From Xanthostigma xanthostigma (taxonomy: Eukaryota > Arthropoda > Insecta > Raphidioptera > Raphidiidae): 64,000 nt of DNA. The translations under genes were made by a program, and so were the position numbers. This document shows, in pieces, positions 1 to 14,200 of this stretch; position 1 is the stretch's first letter; every line of letters begins with the position of its first letter. The stretch covers positions 3,038,001-3,102,000 of the forward strand of contig OY754472.1 of NCBI GenBank assembly GCA_963575645.1, written 5' to 3'. The notes under the pieces are model-generated. The model made no database searches. It was given only the letters and a program-made list of their open reading frames with translations, and had not been told where the DNA came from.

Positions 1-2965
1 TGTGCAATCTATCACATCATTTTAACACTTTTTAATCAAAATCGACTGTTGCATGTGACGGCCATATTGATAAACACGAAAAATTAATGTCACTGCGCAG
101 CACCGTTACAAGTTTCCCAAACCTTTCACAAAATAGTCCCAATTTGTTGTAATTAAATTTTATAAAATTTAATTAGCGGCGCTGCTTTGATTATCTGCAC
201 GCATTCAAAATCCTAAATAGCTTTGACAAAATAAATCTGAGATGAAAGGCCCGTGAAAATTACCATACGCAAATTTTAATGAATACATGCCAAAAGAGTA
301 TGCAGAGATGTAACAATGGATCTATTTTTTACAGATTTCCGACACATAAACCCTACAGTACTTATATTTAATTACTGTTTGAATTGTTTGCGGAACAGTT
401 TCAAAATATACCAATTATATTCCACATTTATCTTTTATAAGTTACTATATTTATCAAATGGATATTTTTATACCAAATTTCTTCATCTAGTCATGCATTT
501 TGGTAAAAAAAAGTGTTTTTTATGTAATACAAAATTAGCTAATAGATTTAAGTATTAAGTACACCTACCTTATTATTCACAAGATTTTCACTGTTAAATT
601 TAGTAGAAAAACAGGTAATAAAAGAAAACCAAATGTATTTCTTAAAACTGAAAATAATATATTTTCTAACAAAAAGTCAAAAAATTGATCTATCGCAGCA
701 ACATAAATATAATACAAAAAAATAATGGAATTTATTAACTGTTGAGGGCACTTAATTAAATATTCAGAACAATATTTTTTGAAGATATTTTTTTATAGTT
801 AATACAGCAATTTCGTTATTTTTGCAATTATAAAGAAATGCGTTATTGGATGGTTAAAAATATACCTTATTCGTAAAAACAATACACAATAAGACTTCCG
901 TTTAAAAAATCTACAAAAAAAAAATGTTCTCGTAACAGCGTTTTAAACTGAAAAAATAATACATCGTGTCTGTATTTCGTCAACATTGTGATGCTGATAT
1001 TGCCAAGATTAATTTAATAATTAAGTACGGATTAAAAAAAGAAATGAAAATGTTATGAACAAATGCAAATATCTGGAATGAAAATCATTCTACTTCTCGA
1101 TTAAAATCCCTGCAATCTTTTATTAAAGTCCCGCCCCTCTTTTTACACAAGTAGAAAAAAAAACATTTGTGGAAATAACTGATTACTAATTTTCACATTG
1201 GTTATTCATTAATTTATTAATATATCTATAATGATAAAAATTTACACTAAATACAGATTCTGAACAGTGATTACACATATAAAAATTATCAAACAAATAT
1301 TTTCAAACCGATTTTCTTTTTAAATAATAATAGCCATAAATTATTTATTATTCGAACAATAGAAATAGAAAAGTAAAAAAATTAAAAGCAGGGTGTAAAT
1401 CGAGAATCCAGACGATAAAAAAAATTGCAATCAGTATAAAAACAATAAGAAAAAATAAAGCGTAGTTAATATACGATAATTTAATGCCTAACGACCGAAT
1501 TCACAGTACAAAAACATAACTGGTTACGATGCTTCGAAAAGTAGCGATCGGGAGTAAATTTCAATCATAAAAAAATAACAGAAAAAAAAGCTTAGCTTTT
1601 CAACACTGAATTCGAAATACTCAAACTTTTTATTTGGTACCAGTGCTTACTGGTGCAATGCAAATTCCAGGTCTTTTTATCAAGGAGCAGTTCATCAATC
1701 CTTCCTATACACCCGGTGCACAGCTAGTGCAAATATTTGAATTCAAGTCAATTGTTTTTGCACTGTTAATATGGGTTTTAAATAAAAATTCATTACAAAT
1801 ACACACACTAACACTTGGAAATTGTGTTTGTAACAAAAAAAAAAAAACTAAAATTTGTTCTACTTCGAACAAATCGCAACGCTAGATGGTTTATAATACG
1901 ACGGTTCTGCGCTACACAAAAATAGTAACAAAAATCATTCAAAAACATACATATTATGACGAGAATAGTTAGTAAATTTTAACCCATCGAAGGCCAATAT
2001 TCATTGGTAATCAGTTCCGGAAAAAAAAAAAAACTGTACAACTCGTTTTTGTTAAGTTTACTGCGGACGCACGTCAAATAGATTATCGATATTAGTCGCG
2101 GTTCGGCGTTCTTTTTTTTTCGATCGACAACTGGCAGTGATGTTCATTAGAGACCGACAAATACCCATTAAATTTCTACTCACTGTACGAAACTACAAGC
2201 CGGAACGCAACAAATCTCAAACTGTTCGTACAAAACAAGAGAATTCATACAGCAACCGATAGTTTTTTGTTTTGTTGCGCAGATAACTTTTGAAACGAAC
2301 TGTACTGTCGTAACGCGCCAGTATATCCCCGAAAAAATTCATGCATAAGGGAGTGATCGACCGTTTTCAATTTTCAAACGGAGTCGATAAATTTTAAACA
2401 AAATTTCTCCGCATTGATAGTTCATCGCGATTGCTGTTATAATTGAAAATTCGCCCGCGTTCCTCTTCGTTCGGAACAATTCGACTCGTTCGAATTAAAT
2501 CTAGTAGAGTACGATAGCTGGAATTAGTCTCGATTTCAAAGCACATCGATGATACATGTAAAAAGCTTTGTGTAGTATTGTGCAATACACAGGCGAAACC
2601 ATAAAAACGATGAAACAAAAAAAAAAAATAGTAACTGTAAGAAAGCATTTCGACTAATTTTTTAAAATCTATCAGCGTTAGCCTAGCTCCATCAGTTAAA
2701 GCTCTTTTACAAGTGCAATCATTGACAGATGATTCTTTAATCGTTACTACATCGACAATTATCAAATGACCTCATTAATGGCGGTCGAAGCGAGTCAGAA
2801 CATTTCTTTGATCGATACAAGCATTAGGAAATTTGAAGTTCGACAGGCAATTCTTCAGACACTAAAAAAAAAGTTCTAAACAAATTTAAGGACGTAATTT
2901 CAGTCGACTAACACCAGATGCAAGTGCATTAACATTGAAATAAAAATATCAATACATTATCGATA

Positions 2966-3103
2966 GCTCTGTTCCAACCTCTCAGCGAACGGTAATATTA
3001 TCGTCAGTCTTGCGCAGTATCTCAAAAACCGATACAAACATTTTGGTTTTAGCTATTGTGCAAGATTGCGACATTACCGTTCGTAGAGAGGTCGGAACAG
3101 AGC
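2966..3103. mobile_element. TA-flanked palindromic MITE, copy 1
   Basis: The arms are imperfect inverted repeats that begin GCTCTGTTCCAACCTCT and contain GAACGGTAATATTATCGTC; the right end reads GAGGTCGGAACAGAGC. TA flanks both sides, as for Tc1/mariner-type insertions. Six more copies occur at 4999, 21553, 39606, 49058, 51139 and 52046. There is no coding capacity, so this is a non-autonomous element. The superfamily is inferred from the TA flank only. Confidence 0.75.
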
Positions 3104-3727
3104 TAAAATAGCTGTTTAATATCCGATTTATTTGGTTAAAACTCGATAAAAATCAACTTGCGGTGATTTTATTCGATTGTTTTTTTTTTATGTTGTTTAG
3201 GAATTACCTGGTCGAGTTTTTCAGTGCGATTCCTTATGTCGATGTGAAGCAACACATTTGTTTAATGATCCGACTGTTTTTCTAACCGCCGATATATCAA
3301 GTTTCTAAAAACCAGTGCGCGCAGCCTTGAATGGGTTAAGAATAATGATTGCTTTGTTGCACAATGTGACGCTTTATACTTTCTGCAATTAATCTGGTTT
3401 TGCTTTTTTTTCAAATTGATTATTGAGAAGAGTTTCATTATGAAGAGAGCGATTCACTCATTCAAACATTCACGCGCTCATTCGCTCGGATTCGCTCCAG
3501 CATCGTTTGCATGCTCATTCGAAAGTTTTACACAGCTAATATAGATATAATATTAATTAATAATAATACAGTATGTACTTGCAATACAATTTCGGTTTGT
3601 CGTTTTCCTTTTATATGAATCAGACGATACAAAATAAAAACTCTGATTAAACTATAATAGACGATTAACAATTGAAACAGTTTAAAACACCTCATCGATT
3701 CGCATTGAACCCGAGTGCATTTTGTTT

Positions 3728-4025
3728 CGCATAAACCTGCGCCAAACAAATGAAGCACGTCTGTTTGAACCGCGCCGCGCTATATGCAAGGTTAAGCAGC
3801 CAGTGCATACCACACGAGTTCAGCTAAGTTTTAGCAAAACATTATCTCCTAGAATTTTGTTTCAGGGGCGTCGTTCTCATAAACATGTGCCAAACAATTG
3901 AAGTACGTCTGTTTGAATCGTGACGCGGATAGAAACCTGACTATAAGTGAGGTTAAGCGTTCGAGAGCAACCAGTGAGTACCACACGAGTTCGGCTAAGT
4001 TTAAGCAAAGCATTTTCTTCTGGAG
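3728..4025. repeat. Diverged tandem duplication, two units of about 130-150 bp
   Basis: Unit 1 (about 3728-3855) and unit 2 (about 3873-4025) share, in the same order, CGTCTGTTTGAA, GGTTAAGC, ACCACACGAGTTC, GGCTAAGTTT or CAGCTAAGTTT, and a final AGCAAA tract. Small insertions separate the shared blocks. No open frame spans both units, so this looks like an old local duplication of non-coding DNA. Confidence 0.6.
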
Positions 4026-4998
4026 TTCATATGACGAATGCTCGGTTTTTAACATGGCCTTGGCATTCTTTTTTTTTCGTAAGGTCAATTGCATTCAACG
4101 ATTTACGCTAAATAATAATTAAAAAAAAAAAAAAACAAAAGAGCGAACTCAGTATTAATCACAATCTGATCGCCTAACGACAATATCAACCGTCTATTCA
4201 GTTCAAAACAAAATTTAAAATTCTAATAATGTTTTAGTCGTAGATTTTTATACATAGTTCTTTTTTGTTTTCAGACTTCTTTTTTTTTCTCTGTTAGCTG
4301 CTTAAGAAGAATTTATCTAGAAGTTCCATTTTGTCTGTTCTTCCCCCGTTATTTATGTATTTTATGATTCAAGTGGTCTCAAAAAATGATAGAATCCTAT
4401 CAGCGTTATTTAAAAAAATACAAGGATATTAGAATGCCTTTTTTGCAATGACGTAAAACAGTAAATTTTTAAAATCAATCATGTTATTTTTTCTCTTTAA
4501 ATATCTAGGATACAGTTTCTAATAAAAATGTATAAATGTCGTATTTTTGTATGTTTTTATCACTGACACTGAGATAAAAGCTTGAGAATATATATCTCTA
4601 CAAACATGCACATAATTGAATGTGAATATTTTGCGTGATGAAAATTAATACATATTTAAAACATTATTTTATATAAATATTTCAAAGATATCTTGCCTTT
4701 CGTAACATATTTTCAATTTAAAAAAGCACTGTAAAAAACTACCTGCAGCTCTAAAATTTAAAAATGGATCTCAACAAGTTTTGGCCTCGAAAACACTCTT
4801 ACCTTCATTTGTTTATTTTTATTCAAAATCAAAAGTTTCGCACCTTGCAGCCGGGCATTGTAAAACAAAACAAACTCACTTTCCAAATACCTATTTACCG
4901 TTATTATTTCAAAATAGTGTTAATAACTCAAGAACCATAATATGATGGTTGCCTACTGCACAAGACGCCAAAAAAAAGGAACGATGCTGCGTCAATAC

Positions 4999-5148
4999 AA
5001 CCTCTCTGAACACGGTAGCAGAACCGTCAGACATGCGCAATAGCTAAACGTGTTCCAAAACAGATTTTAGCTATTGCGCATTTCGTTTGAGCTACCGCGC
5101 ACGACTGTGACGGTTCCGGTACCGCTCTCAGAGAGGTTGGAACAGAGC
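4999..5148. mobile_element. TA-flanked palindromic MITE, copy 2
   Basis: Same family as 2966-3103. The left end is truncated (it begins near CCTCTCTGAACACGG), and the right end GAGAGGTTGGAACAGAGC is intact and followed by TA. The arms carry the CATGCGCAATAGCT / AGCTACCGCGCACGAC pair typical of the family. Confidence 0.65.
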
Positions 5149-5179
5149 TACAGAGAAACGTGATTAACAGTAAGTTATA

Positions 5180-5503
5180 ATATATCGTCGTCGTTGGTTC
5201 TGTAATAGCTCTTAATGTGCATAGTTGGCAGATTTTACGTTTTTTAGATGAAACGGAGCTCTATACACTAGTAATACCTTCAAATTAATTTTACAGTAAC
5301 TAACAAGGGGAATAAACTCTTATGTGAAAAGTTGTATCAAATAATTCCTCCCATGTGCCGATAAATCCGAAATTAACGTTAAATATTTTTTAAGAAAATT
5401 GCTAGTTTTTAACATCCATTTCTGAAATAACCACTTTTTGGCCTTTCCTGTAAATTTTACTTTTTGCACATTAGAGGTATTACAGAACCAACGACGATAT
5501 TGA
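5180..5503. repeat. Inverted-repeat element with ~35-bp arms
   Basis: The left arm near 5188-5222 contains CGTTGGTTCTGTAATA and TAATGTGCA. The right arm near 5467-5503 contains TGCACATTA and TATTACAGAACCAACG as its reverse complement. The ~250-bp interior shows no coding features. This is most simply a small MITE; no target duplication was resolved. Confidence 0.55.
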
Positions 5504-6456
5504 CATCGACTGGAAAATACTGAAAAAGAAAAAAAAAAAACATCGGTTTTCATACAATATTGTGCATGGATTTAATTACGGTATAATGTATAATTTTAAT
5601 ACTGCTTTAGCACAAAATAATACTTTTCTGCATTATAATATTCAACATATATGCTTGAAAAACATACACATAAAATAATTGCTGCTAGCACCGTACAAAA
5701 TAAAAAAAGGGGGGGGGGGGCATTAATGTCTTTTTACTTCACCAATGGAACAAACAGACCATCCATAAAAACAATTATAAATCTATAACAATGATTCGAC
5801 TGTGGACAAATTTTACCATTAACAAATATTTCATTCGCATCAGTGAAATAACCGCAAAACAATGTTAAAAAACCGTGAGACGGGCGGCGGTAGACAGAGT
5901 CGGTAAATAAAAAAAGAGAAAGAAACGATTTCGGAGGAGTCATTAACACTCGATTAAATAATAACTCGTTTGATTATAAATATAATAAATGCATTTTGAT
6001 AAGTTGGTAGAAAAACAAAACAGTAAAGATACTCGTAAAACGATTTTGTATTTTTATAAGAAAGTTATTGAAAAGATTTAGAGAAGAATAATATTGGACC
6101 ACCGAGAGAGAGAGAGAGTGAGAGATAGAGACAACAAACATAAACAGAGACAACAGCTAACCGAGTCGTTTACATATTTTTTATGAAGATAGATACAGAT
6201 ACATCATTGTTGTACCCATTTATCCGTTTTTATGCGCGTGTTATTTATAAAAACAACCAACCAATAATTTAGAGACAACCCAGAAAATCACAACGGGACA
6301 CATAATAAAGTATGCATCCCGTCGCTCCCAGCCACAAAATCACCAAAAACACTGTGGTTTTACTTTTTTTTTCCGCGAGTACACAATTACAGTTACATAA
6401 TTAATTAGTCTTTTTTTTTTTTTGTTTCGTCTGTTGACACTGATTTAGCTGTTAAG

Positions 6457-6512
6457 TTACGACACATCCTGATCCTCGACATCTTGCAGCTGTTCTTTTT
6501 GTTCGGTCTCGC
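6457..6512 (-). CDS. 14-3-3epsilon: 14-3-3 epsilon exon 4 (C-terminal tail)
   Basis: The acceptor TTTTCAG precedes GCGAGACC. The exon completes the split glycine codon and encodes [17 protein letters not shown] then TAA. This flexible acidic tail is isoform-specific in the family. Confidence 0.93.
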
Positions 6513-9500
6513 CTGAAAACAAACGAACACAGTGCAATCGCCCATCGACAATAAAATTAACAATATCGATACACAACGGAAATATTCTCGCGAGAAAGTT
6601 CTTCGGAAAAAAAAAACCTTCCAGCTCTAAATTTTCGAAAGCCTTTCAAAATTAGCACTACACAGATTTTATTGTTGAAAAAAAAAATTACAACAAAATC
6701 GAAGCGATCGAAATTGTTTTGATTCAAACAGACAGGATTATTGAGTTAAATAAAATTGTGAACATGGATCTTTCACTTCGGTGGTTCGATAAGTACACGA
6801 CAACTCAAAAATAGATCAACGCCAGGAAGAACTTTCTTCAATAGCAAATTTTTCGTTTTTAATTTTCGATTAAATTGATTACGTACCATCGCCTTGCATA
6901 TCGGACGTCCACAAAGTTAAGTTATCTCTCAGGAGCTGCATGATAAGCGTGCTATCTTTGTAACTCTCCTCGGACAATGTGTCGAGTTCGGCAATCGCGT
7001 CATCGAACGCGGCCTTCGCTAAACGACACGCGCGGTCCGGCGAGTTCAGGATCTCGTAGTAGAATACGCTGAAGTTGAGAGCCAATCCGAGCCTGATGGG
7101 GTGCGTCGGAGGTAGTTCCGTCATGGCGATGTCGCTGGCCGACTTGTAAGCGACGAGCGAGTTCTCGGCGGCTTCCTTGCGGTCGTTTCCGGTGGCGAAC
7201 TCGGCCAGATAACGGTGATAGTCGCCTTTCATCTTGTAGTAGAAGACTTTAGACTCACCGGTCGAAGCGCACGGAATCAAGTGTTTGTCCAATACGCCGA
7301 GAATGTCGCTACAGATGTCGCGCAATTCTTTCTCTACCTGGGCCCTGTATTGTCGGATCATTTCCAATTTTTCCTCCGCTCCCTGCTGGTGAAAAATCAA
7401 TTAGCAATGCAAGATCGTAAGCACAACGCCCTTCGCTAAACGAGGACATAACAATTTGGATTGCAATCTCCTGTTTTACCATTCCAGCCCACAAGTGGGG
7501 AATGGTACTAGTTTAGGTCAAAAATAACTTTTCAAAATTTTACAATATCTTTTCGTTTTGAGGTCCCTCGAATCCAAAAAAACATATTTTTGGAAAAAGT
7601 CTGTGAGCGCGATACAGGTCAAACGGATAAGAGTATTGAAACAAAATTTTGGGAGGATATTTGGTATGCAAATATGAAGAGCCCTATTGTTTTTGATGAA
7701 AATCGGCGCATGCGCAGAAGAGATATATATACTATAACGGTGTTTTTATATAATGGTATATTTTTTATAATGGCAAAAATCAGCCGTTTTTTGTTTCGAC
7801 GATCTGTTAGAAATAAACTAGTTAAGCAAGAACAGAAAAATCTCGCGACAAGCTTTCATATCATATAAATTACATAATGTAATGAACGATTGGGTTTGAT
7901 TTAATTTAATGTTTATTTCCTTCTTTTTAGAGCATTTAAATAAAAGCTTGTTTTTAAAAATGTTTTTTTACTATCGATTTTATTTTTAAGTTTTTAGTGT
8001 GCTTTATTAAAAGTGCGACTTGCACCCGGACTAAAGCCGGATCGGTCAATTAGTTATTATAATATTGTATTGTCATTGGAACTACAGGCGTATGTAAAAT
8101 TTCAGCTCAATCGGAAACCGGGAAGTGGGTCGAATTCAACTTGCAAGATTTGATTTCAGACAGACAGACAGCCACCGGGACATGTGAAACTAAATAAAAA
8201 CTTGTAAAAGAGAGGTGCAACGGAAATGACTATCATTTAACTACTGAATATTATTTTTATTGAGAATTCAAGACTAAACAAGCCCGTCAGAATTTACAAA
8301 ATACTATAAAATTAAACAAATAGTGCAAAGGCCGGTACACTCCACGTCATTTCCGCACCCTACTGGGGTGTCTATATATGCTCTCTCTCACACTTCAACC
8401 TACCCATAGCGTCTTACCCGCACTCACGTATAATAGACAGTTTTGTAACCGCCTGGCAGACATTTGGACCTGACTAAAATGATTCGGCTTGTTTATTTTT
8501 AATTTTTTTAAATATACAAAATTTGAACGCATTAAAATTTCAAAATGCCTCAAGAGCATTTCTGTAAATAAAATTTCGCAAAGTTAAAAACTCAAAGGTT
8601 GGCTAGAGGACCACTACCCTTCAGCCAGGTCTTCGATTTTGTGTTCAGACATTACAAAAGAAGTGTTACACAAATTTTCACGCTGCCTCGAATACCTACC
8701 CAAAAATGTTTGATAGCTCTTGGACTATTCATTCGACCAAGAGCCAAGTGCAACTATGAATCGAAGGTGATATTTTTCCAATTATTAATGTTTGTGTAAG
8801 TCAGAGGCTTTTCAATATCGTAACACTCTTCTAAATAGTCAAAGGTCACACTTGTTAACATCGGAAATTTCGTTAATCCACGGTTGATTAATCACCTAAA
8901 TATTATAACTTCTGGTTTTGTTACGGTCACAAGAACGTAAGTTTCTTAAATGCAAATATACATTATATCTAATTATATAAGCCAAATTAACCCTGTGCCA
9001 AATTTTAGCATTAACAAAGCACTACTGCTCAAAGCGCCCCGACTCCAAGTGTCCCAACTGTTGATTAGTATATTTATTTACACTGTAAATGTGTGTTTAC
9101 AATAGTCTTGCGGCTTTTTAACACAAGCTTCCAAGCTCAAAAAAAATCATTAAAAAAAAATTGCGTTTGTATTTTTCAATTAGAAACCTTAAAAAAAAAA
9201 AACAACAGATTCAAGAAAAAATATGCCTGACTTCGGTCAACATAAAAAAAAACGGTTGTAAGTTTGAAGAAATTACAAAAACAATTACGCGCCAAGCAAA
9301 CGTTTGATACAAAATTGATGTCGCAACCACAATCGTACCGTACAATAACATTTACATACTTTGTTTTCTTCCTTTTGTTCGATTGATGAAATAATACGCC
9401 ATGATGCTCGCCGGGCACCGATTACGTTCTTGTAAGCAACAGATAATAGATTTCGTTCCTCGACTGTCAATTCTACATCCAATGAAGCTACTTTCTTCAT

Positions 9501-11175
9501 GGCTTCTACCATTTCTGTAAAAAAACAAAAAAACAACTTCGTATAGTTTCCTTATTATTTTTTACATAAAAAACTACTAGGTGTCGGAATTATCCAGACC
9601 TAGAACAAAAATATTGACGTGATAACGTCTTATAAATTGATGAATCACCAATCTTATAAATTGATAAAACACCGGCTGCATGCACGAAAAAGTGTAACGT
9701 TCCTAACGTTCCGCCTGACCCTGTGCGTGCTTTTCTCGAAAACGGCCCTAACGATTTGGATGAAATTTACTGAAAAGGGATTTTGGGGGGCAAAAAATCG
9801 TTTTAGCTAGGTCTCATCTCTCGAAAAAATCGTTTTCTTACAAATTTTATCATTATAAAAATCAATTTTTTGACGTATGAAAATACTTAAATATTGTAAG
9901 TAGGTTTTGGAATTTTATATAAACAGTGAAACAATTGTTTTATAAATAGTATGACAGTTAATCTTTGAGACTTAAATAAATATGAAAGAAAGAAAGTTAA
10001 TAAAAAAAATTATTTTTATAGGTGGTGAGTAATTTAATAAATAAAATTAGCCTAAATTTGAAGCAAAAGATGCAATATCATAGATTCGAATTATTATAAT
10101 TTTATAATTATTATATAAATTTAGGTTATGTATTACGGAATACGTTATCACGTAAAACTATCGTCCGTAAACCGACTTTACAGACAACCAATTTTTTTTC
10201 TAGTATCTAGGTGTCATATTTGGGGTAGTTATTTTCAGAATAGATTCTGATCGAGGGCTGTATTGAGATGGTTTGAGGGCCGGATGCGGCCCGCGGGTCG
10301 TATCTTTGACATCGCTGATTTATACTAATACTAGCGACTCGTCCCGGTTTCAACCGGATGCGATAGATATAATTCTGAAAAGTGTATTTCGTTTGCGGCC
10401 CGGCGTCTGAACTAATTGCTTTGAGCAAATTCTACCAGATTTGCCTCTGAACTAATCGCTTTGAGCGAATTCTAACAAATGTCGCTACTCGTTTGATTTT
10501 TGTTTGCTTCTGAACTAATAGCTTTGAGTAAATTCCATCAGATGTGGTTATATGTTACAAAAACAGTTTTTTGAGAAAACACCGTAATTTTGTACAAAAT
10601 AATTAATAAAACTAACCAATAGCGTAAGTTTCACCAAGCAAGACACATTTACCAAATTTCATTAAAATCGGTTCAGTGGATTTGGAGATTAGCGCGGCCA
10701 AAATTGTGACACGGGAATTTTATATATATATAGATTATAAAGAGGCAAAGTTTGTAAATTTGGATGTAGGAGGTAATCTCTGAAACTGCTCATCCGATTT
10801 AAAAAATATATTCACCAGTATTTAGATTGGACCTTCAGGATGGACATAGGCTATATATTATCGCGTTTTCGTGGAGATCAATTTTGCTAACTCGACGAAA
10901 AAACTGAGGCAATCTACAAATTCGGGCGAAGCCGGGATCAAGCCGCTAGTATATAATATGCCATGCATAATAGACAAATACAAATAATTACACAAATTTC
11001 TCGTGTTTCATGACTATTAAATATTAATTTAAACAACGAATAAAAATGTACGCACATTTCCTGTGAAAGTGAAAAATCCACATTAAGAAGACATAATTAT
11101 AACGATTTTAAACTTAAAAGAAATTCAAAACAAAATTGTGACGTCAGCTGCAGTTTATTGTCATCTTTTTAAACT

Positions 11176-11216
<41 letters not shown>

Positions 11217-14200
11217 GAATTATAGACGCTCAACAGCTGAGGTCATCAGCGTCTTTCAAACTAGAGGTCGCACACTGGTCAAAATTCGACCGTAATTAAT
11301 ACATGTAAAGTCTGAACGTTGTTGGAGTTTTTTTTTTGTCATCATATAGATTTCTCCTGAATCGACTTTACCTAGTGTTAATTCGTACACATCGTGATGA
11401 AACATATATTGTGCACTTCCCTTCATTAAAGCTAAGAGAACAATGTGTTTCATCGCAATACGTGCGAATTAACACACTCGAATCGGTATCATAACTTTTT
11501 CCCTTCCCGTATTTACACGACTAGCGGTCCGTCCTGGTTTCACCGGGTGCAAAATTGTTCTGGAAATATTTTATTGATCTTCCATCTACACAACAGAACT
11601 ATCAAAGTACATTGTTTTGATGTATCTCTAAAGATTTGACCAGCGTTAGCCATGTAACCGTACGAAAACAGTTTTTTTTCTTGACAAAACACCGTCATAG
11701 TTCAGTCATTTTGTACAAAATATTTACAAATTGTATACAGAAACCTTCCTCGTTTATCGCTCTTTCTGTTGGTAAAAACCGTATAAAAATCCGTTCGGTA
11801 GTTTTTGAGTTAATCGCGTTCAGACGGACGGAGAGAGATATTTTAAACTCAAGATATTTAAAACAAAATTGTTACGTCGACTGCAATTGAGTGTCTTTTT
11901 GTCGTCTGTAGTTTCGAGACAGCGTTATTTATTCAATCTGACTTTATAGCCGCGGCACATGCATATTACATTTTGAGCAGTGCTATTATACCGCTATTGA
12001 TTTTTTATTTTACTAGCGTCTACGTCGACCTCTAGAATTCTTTTACGTAGTTCGAAAACGTGAAAATGTTAAATTGAGAATAAGTATCATGTTTCTTTAA
12101 TTTTTACGTTGTTTCGACAATTGTGTTACGAACAAAAAAAAGTTGAGAGCCACTGACAAATCATTATGCATGTCGAAAATGAATTGGAAAAATGTTCTGG
12201 ACAAAAACCACTTATATTATAAATATATCAAAAATATCTATGTACTCGTTTTTGACCGAAATAATTTTCTAATTAATTTTTGACCGCAACGTCACGCGCT
12301 TCATTTTTGCGCTCGAACAATTTCTACGTCACTCCTGTCCGCGACTTGAAAATACGTCACTCTTTCTCTAAGCCTGACACATATTCCATAAAATTTTGTC
12401 ACTACAAAAATCACAAACGGATCATATTTTTGTCGCATTAAAATATGCTTTAAATGTCGATTAAACATTTGCAATATCTACATTACAAGAATTTAAAACA
12501 ATGCGTAAAAACCGCTTCACATCCGCTTTAATTATCAGTCAACCATAAGAAAAATATTTGACGTATTCATACGAACAATATAGATTGTGATTTATGGCTA
12601 CGGATAATTTCCAGTTTCGAGATTTTTATTTTCAAAAGATAGCCTGCAATTTACTTGTTTAAGGTAGTTCACTAGTGCCTAGGGTTGCCAGGTGTTCGGC
12701 TTTTTACGGTCGTGTCCGGGGCCTGTCTGGCTTTTGGTCTGTGTACTTGTAATTATAGACTTTTTGATATTTTTTCAAGAGTTGGGAATTATTATTTTTT
12801 TATTAAAGATCTTTTTGTTTTTATCTAAAAGAATTGATATATTTTTGATTTGGTTAACGAAAACTTTCAGTTTTTTTGTATTTTGTTAAAAGATTATTTG
12901 TTTGTTTTTTTTTTTATATAAATGTGATGCCCGGCTTTAAAAAGGTATGTTTGGCTTTTACAAAAGATATGTCCGGCTTTTAGGGCAAAATGTCCGGCCT
13001 AATACAGCGCCAAGTCCGGCTTTTGTATTTTAGGGCCTGGCAACCCTACTCGCGACAGCCGTAGACAAAAGTATACCTTAATAGGTACCAGTTAGAGATT
13101 CTCGGTACAGAACACTTGTATTTTTGTAAGAGACTGTACCCAACACATCTAAGCTTTAATATACAGTTACACTCCTATACAATTAGAATTGCAAGTACAA
13201 AAAAATATTTAAACATCTATATTTTTTTAACAAATCGGTAAAAAAAACAGTTTTTTTTTTCAAAAAATTTATAATTTTTAAATTTACAATGCATTAGTTT
13301 ATAAGAAATATACTAAGTACAGTTGTCGAGATATTTTGGACTGTACTTGCTTTCTTTATACGTAGTATACCTCCAGTATGTTAATTATGTACATTTGATT
13401 GTTAACATCTCGTTTTACAGTCGGTGAAAAAATTTGTTTAAATTAAATACAAGGCACTTTTATTAACCTTATACTTCAATTTTATTAAATTTCAAACAAA
13501 AGCCGTTTCACGAGTGAACTACCTTAAAACTATTTGTTTTGTTATTTTTTTTTTAATATAGAGTCATAGACATACCTACAGTTGGCATCAATGAAGACGC
13601 AAAGAAAATGCAAACGCATGAGTGAACAGTATTACCAACATGTTGATCCTCTCTGTACGCCTATCTATATATAGGGTGTGTTCCGAAATATAACCCAGTA
13701 TACTGGCCAGTGTTAATGACGTCATGAATCGATGCCTTACTATTGATTCCGAAATATACTGGCCAGCGCGTTGACATATTATTATTTCCCTCGTCCACCA
13801 AAAGTAATTGTTTACTTTGTTGATCAGACATTATTACAAATAACAAATAATAAAATTCCTCAAAGTCTGGTAAACACACGTTTGGTTAAATATTTATGCT
13901 ACGTCATATCTGTCTCACCAGTACAATATGGTGGCATACCAGTACAATTATGGCGTCGGATTCATGACGTCATTAGCACTGGCCAGTATACTGGGCTATA
14001 TTTCGGAACATACCCCTTAAAACTATTGTTTTGTAATTTTTTTTTTAATATACAAATAAAGTTGGCAACTCTGAAGACGCAAAGAAAATGCAAACGCATG
14101 AGTGAACAGAATAACCAACATGTTGATCTCTGTAAGCCTATATGTACGATGTACACTAGACGCAAACATTTGTGTTGTGTTGTTTTAAGGAAAACTGAAA

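Larger units (their letters stand above)
1..6456. other. Non-coding region downstream of 14-3-3 epsilon
   Basis: No convincing coding exon is visible on either strand; the short open frames are AT-rich and resemble nothing I know. The part next to 6456 is probably the 14-3-3 epsilon 3'UTR, but I saw no clear polyadenylation signal that fixes its end. The region holds two palindromic MITEs (2966-3103 and 4999-5148), an inverted-repeat element around 5180-5503, a diverged tandem duplication (3728-4025), a run of G near 5708-5719 and a short GA repeat near 6103-6130. Confidence 0.6.
7383..9359. other. 14-3-3 epsilon intron 2
   Basis: Donor GTATGT lies at 9359 and the acceptor CAG at 7383-7385. 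The intron contains dispersed repeats at 7485-7834 and 8010-8215 and a fragment at 8590-8705 that matches 41760-41905. No exon is visible. Confidence 0.75.

Noticed and set aside
2394-2765. 123-residue open frame on the minus strand
   Set aside because: It has no domain or splice context, contains low-complexity YYFFFLF, and lies in AT-rich DNA.
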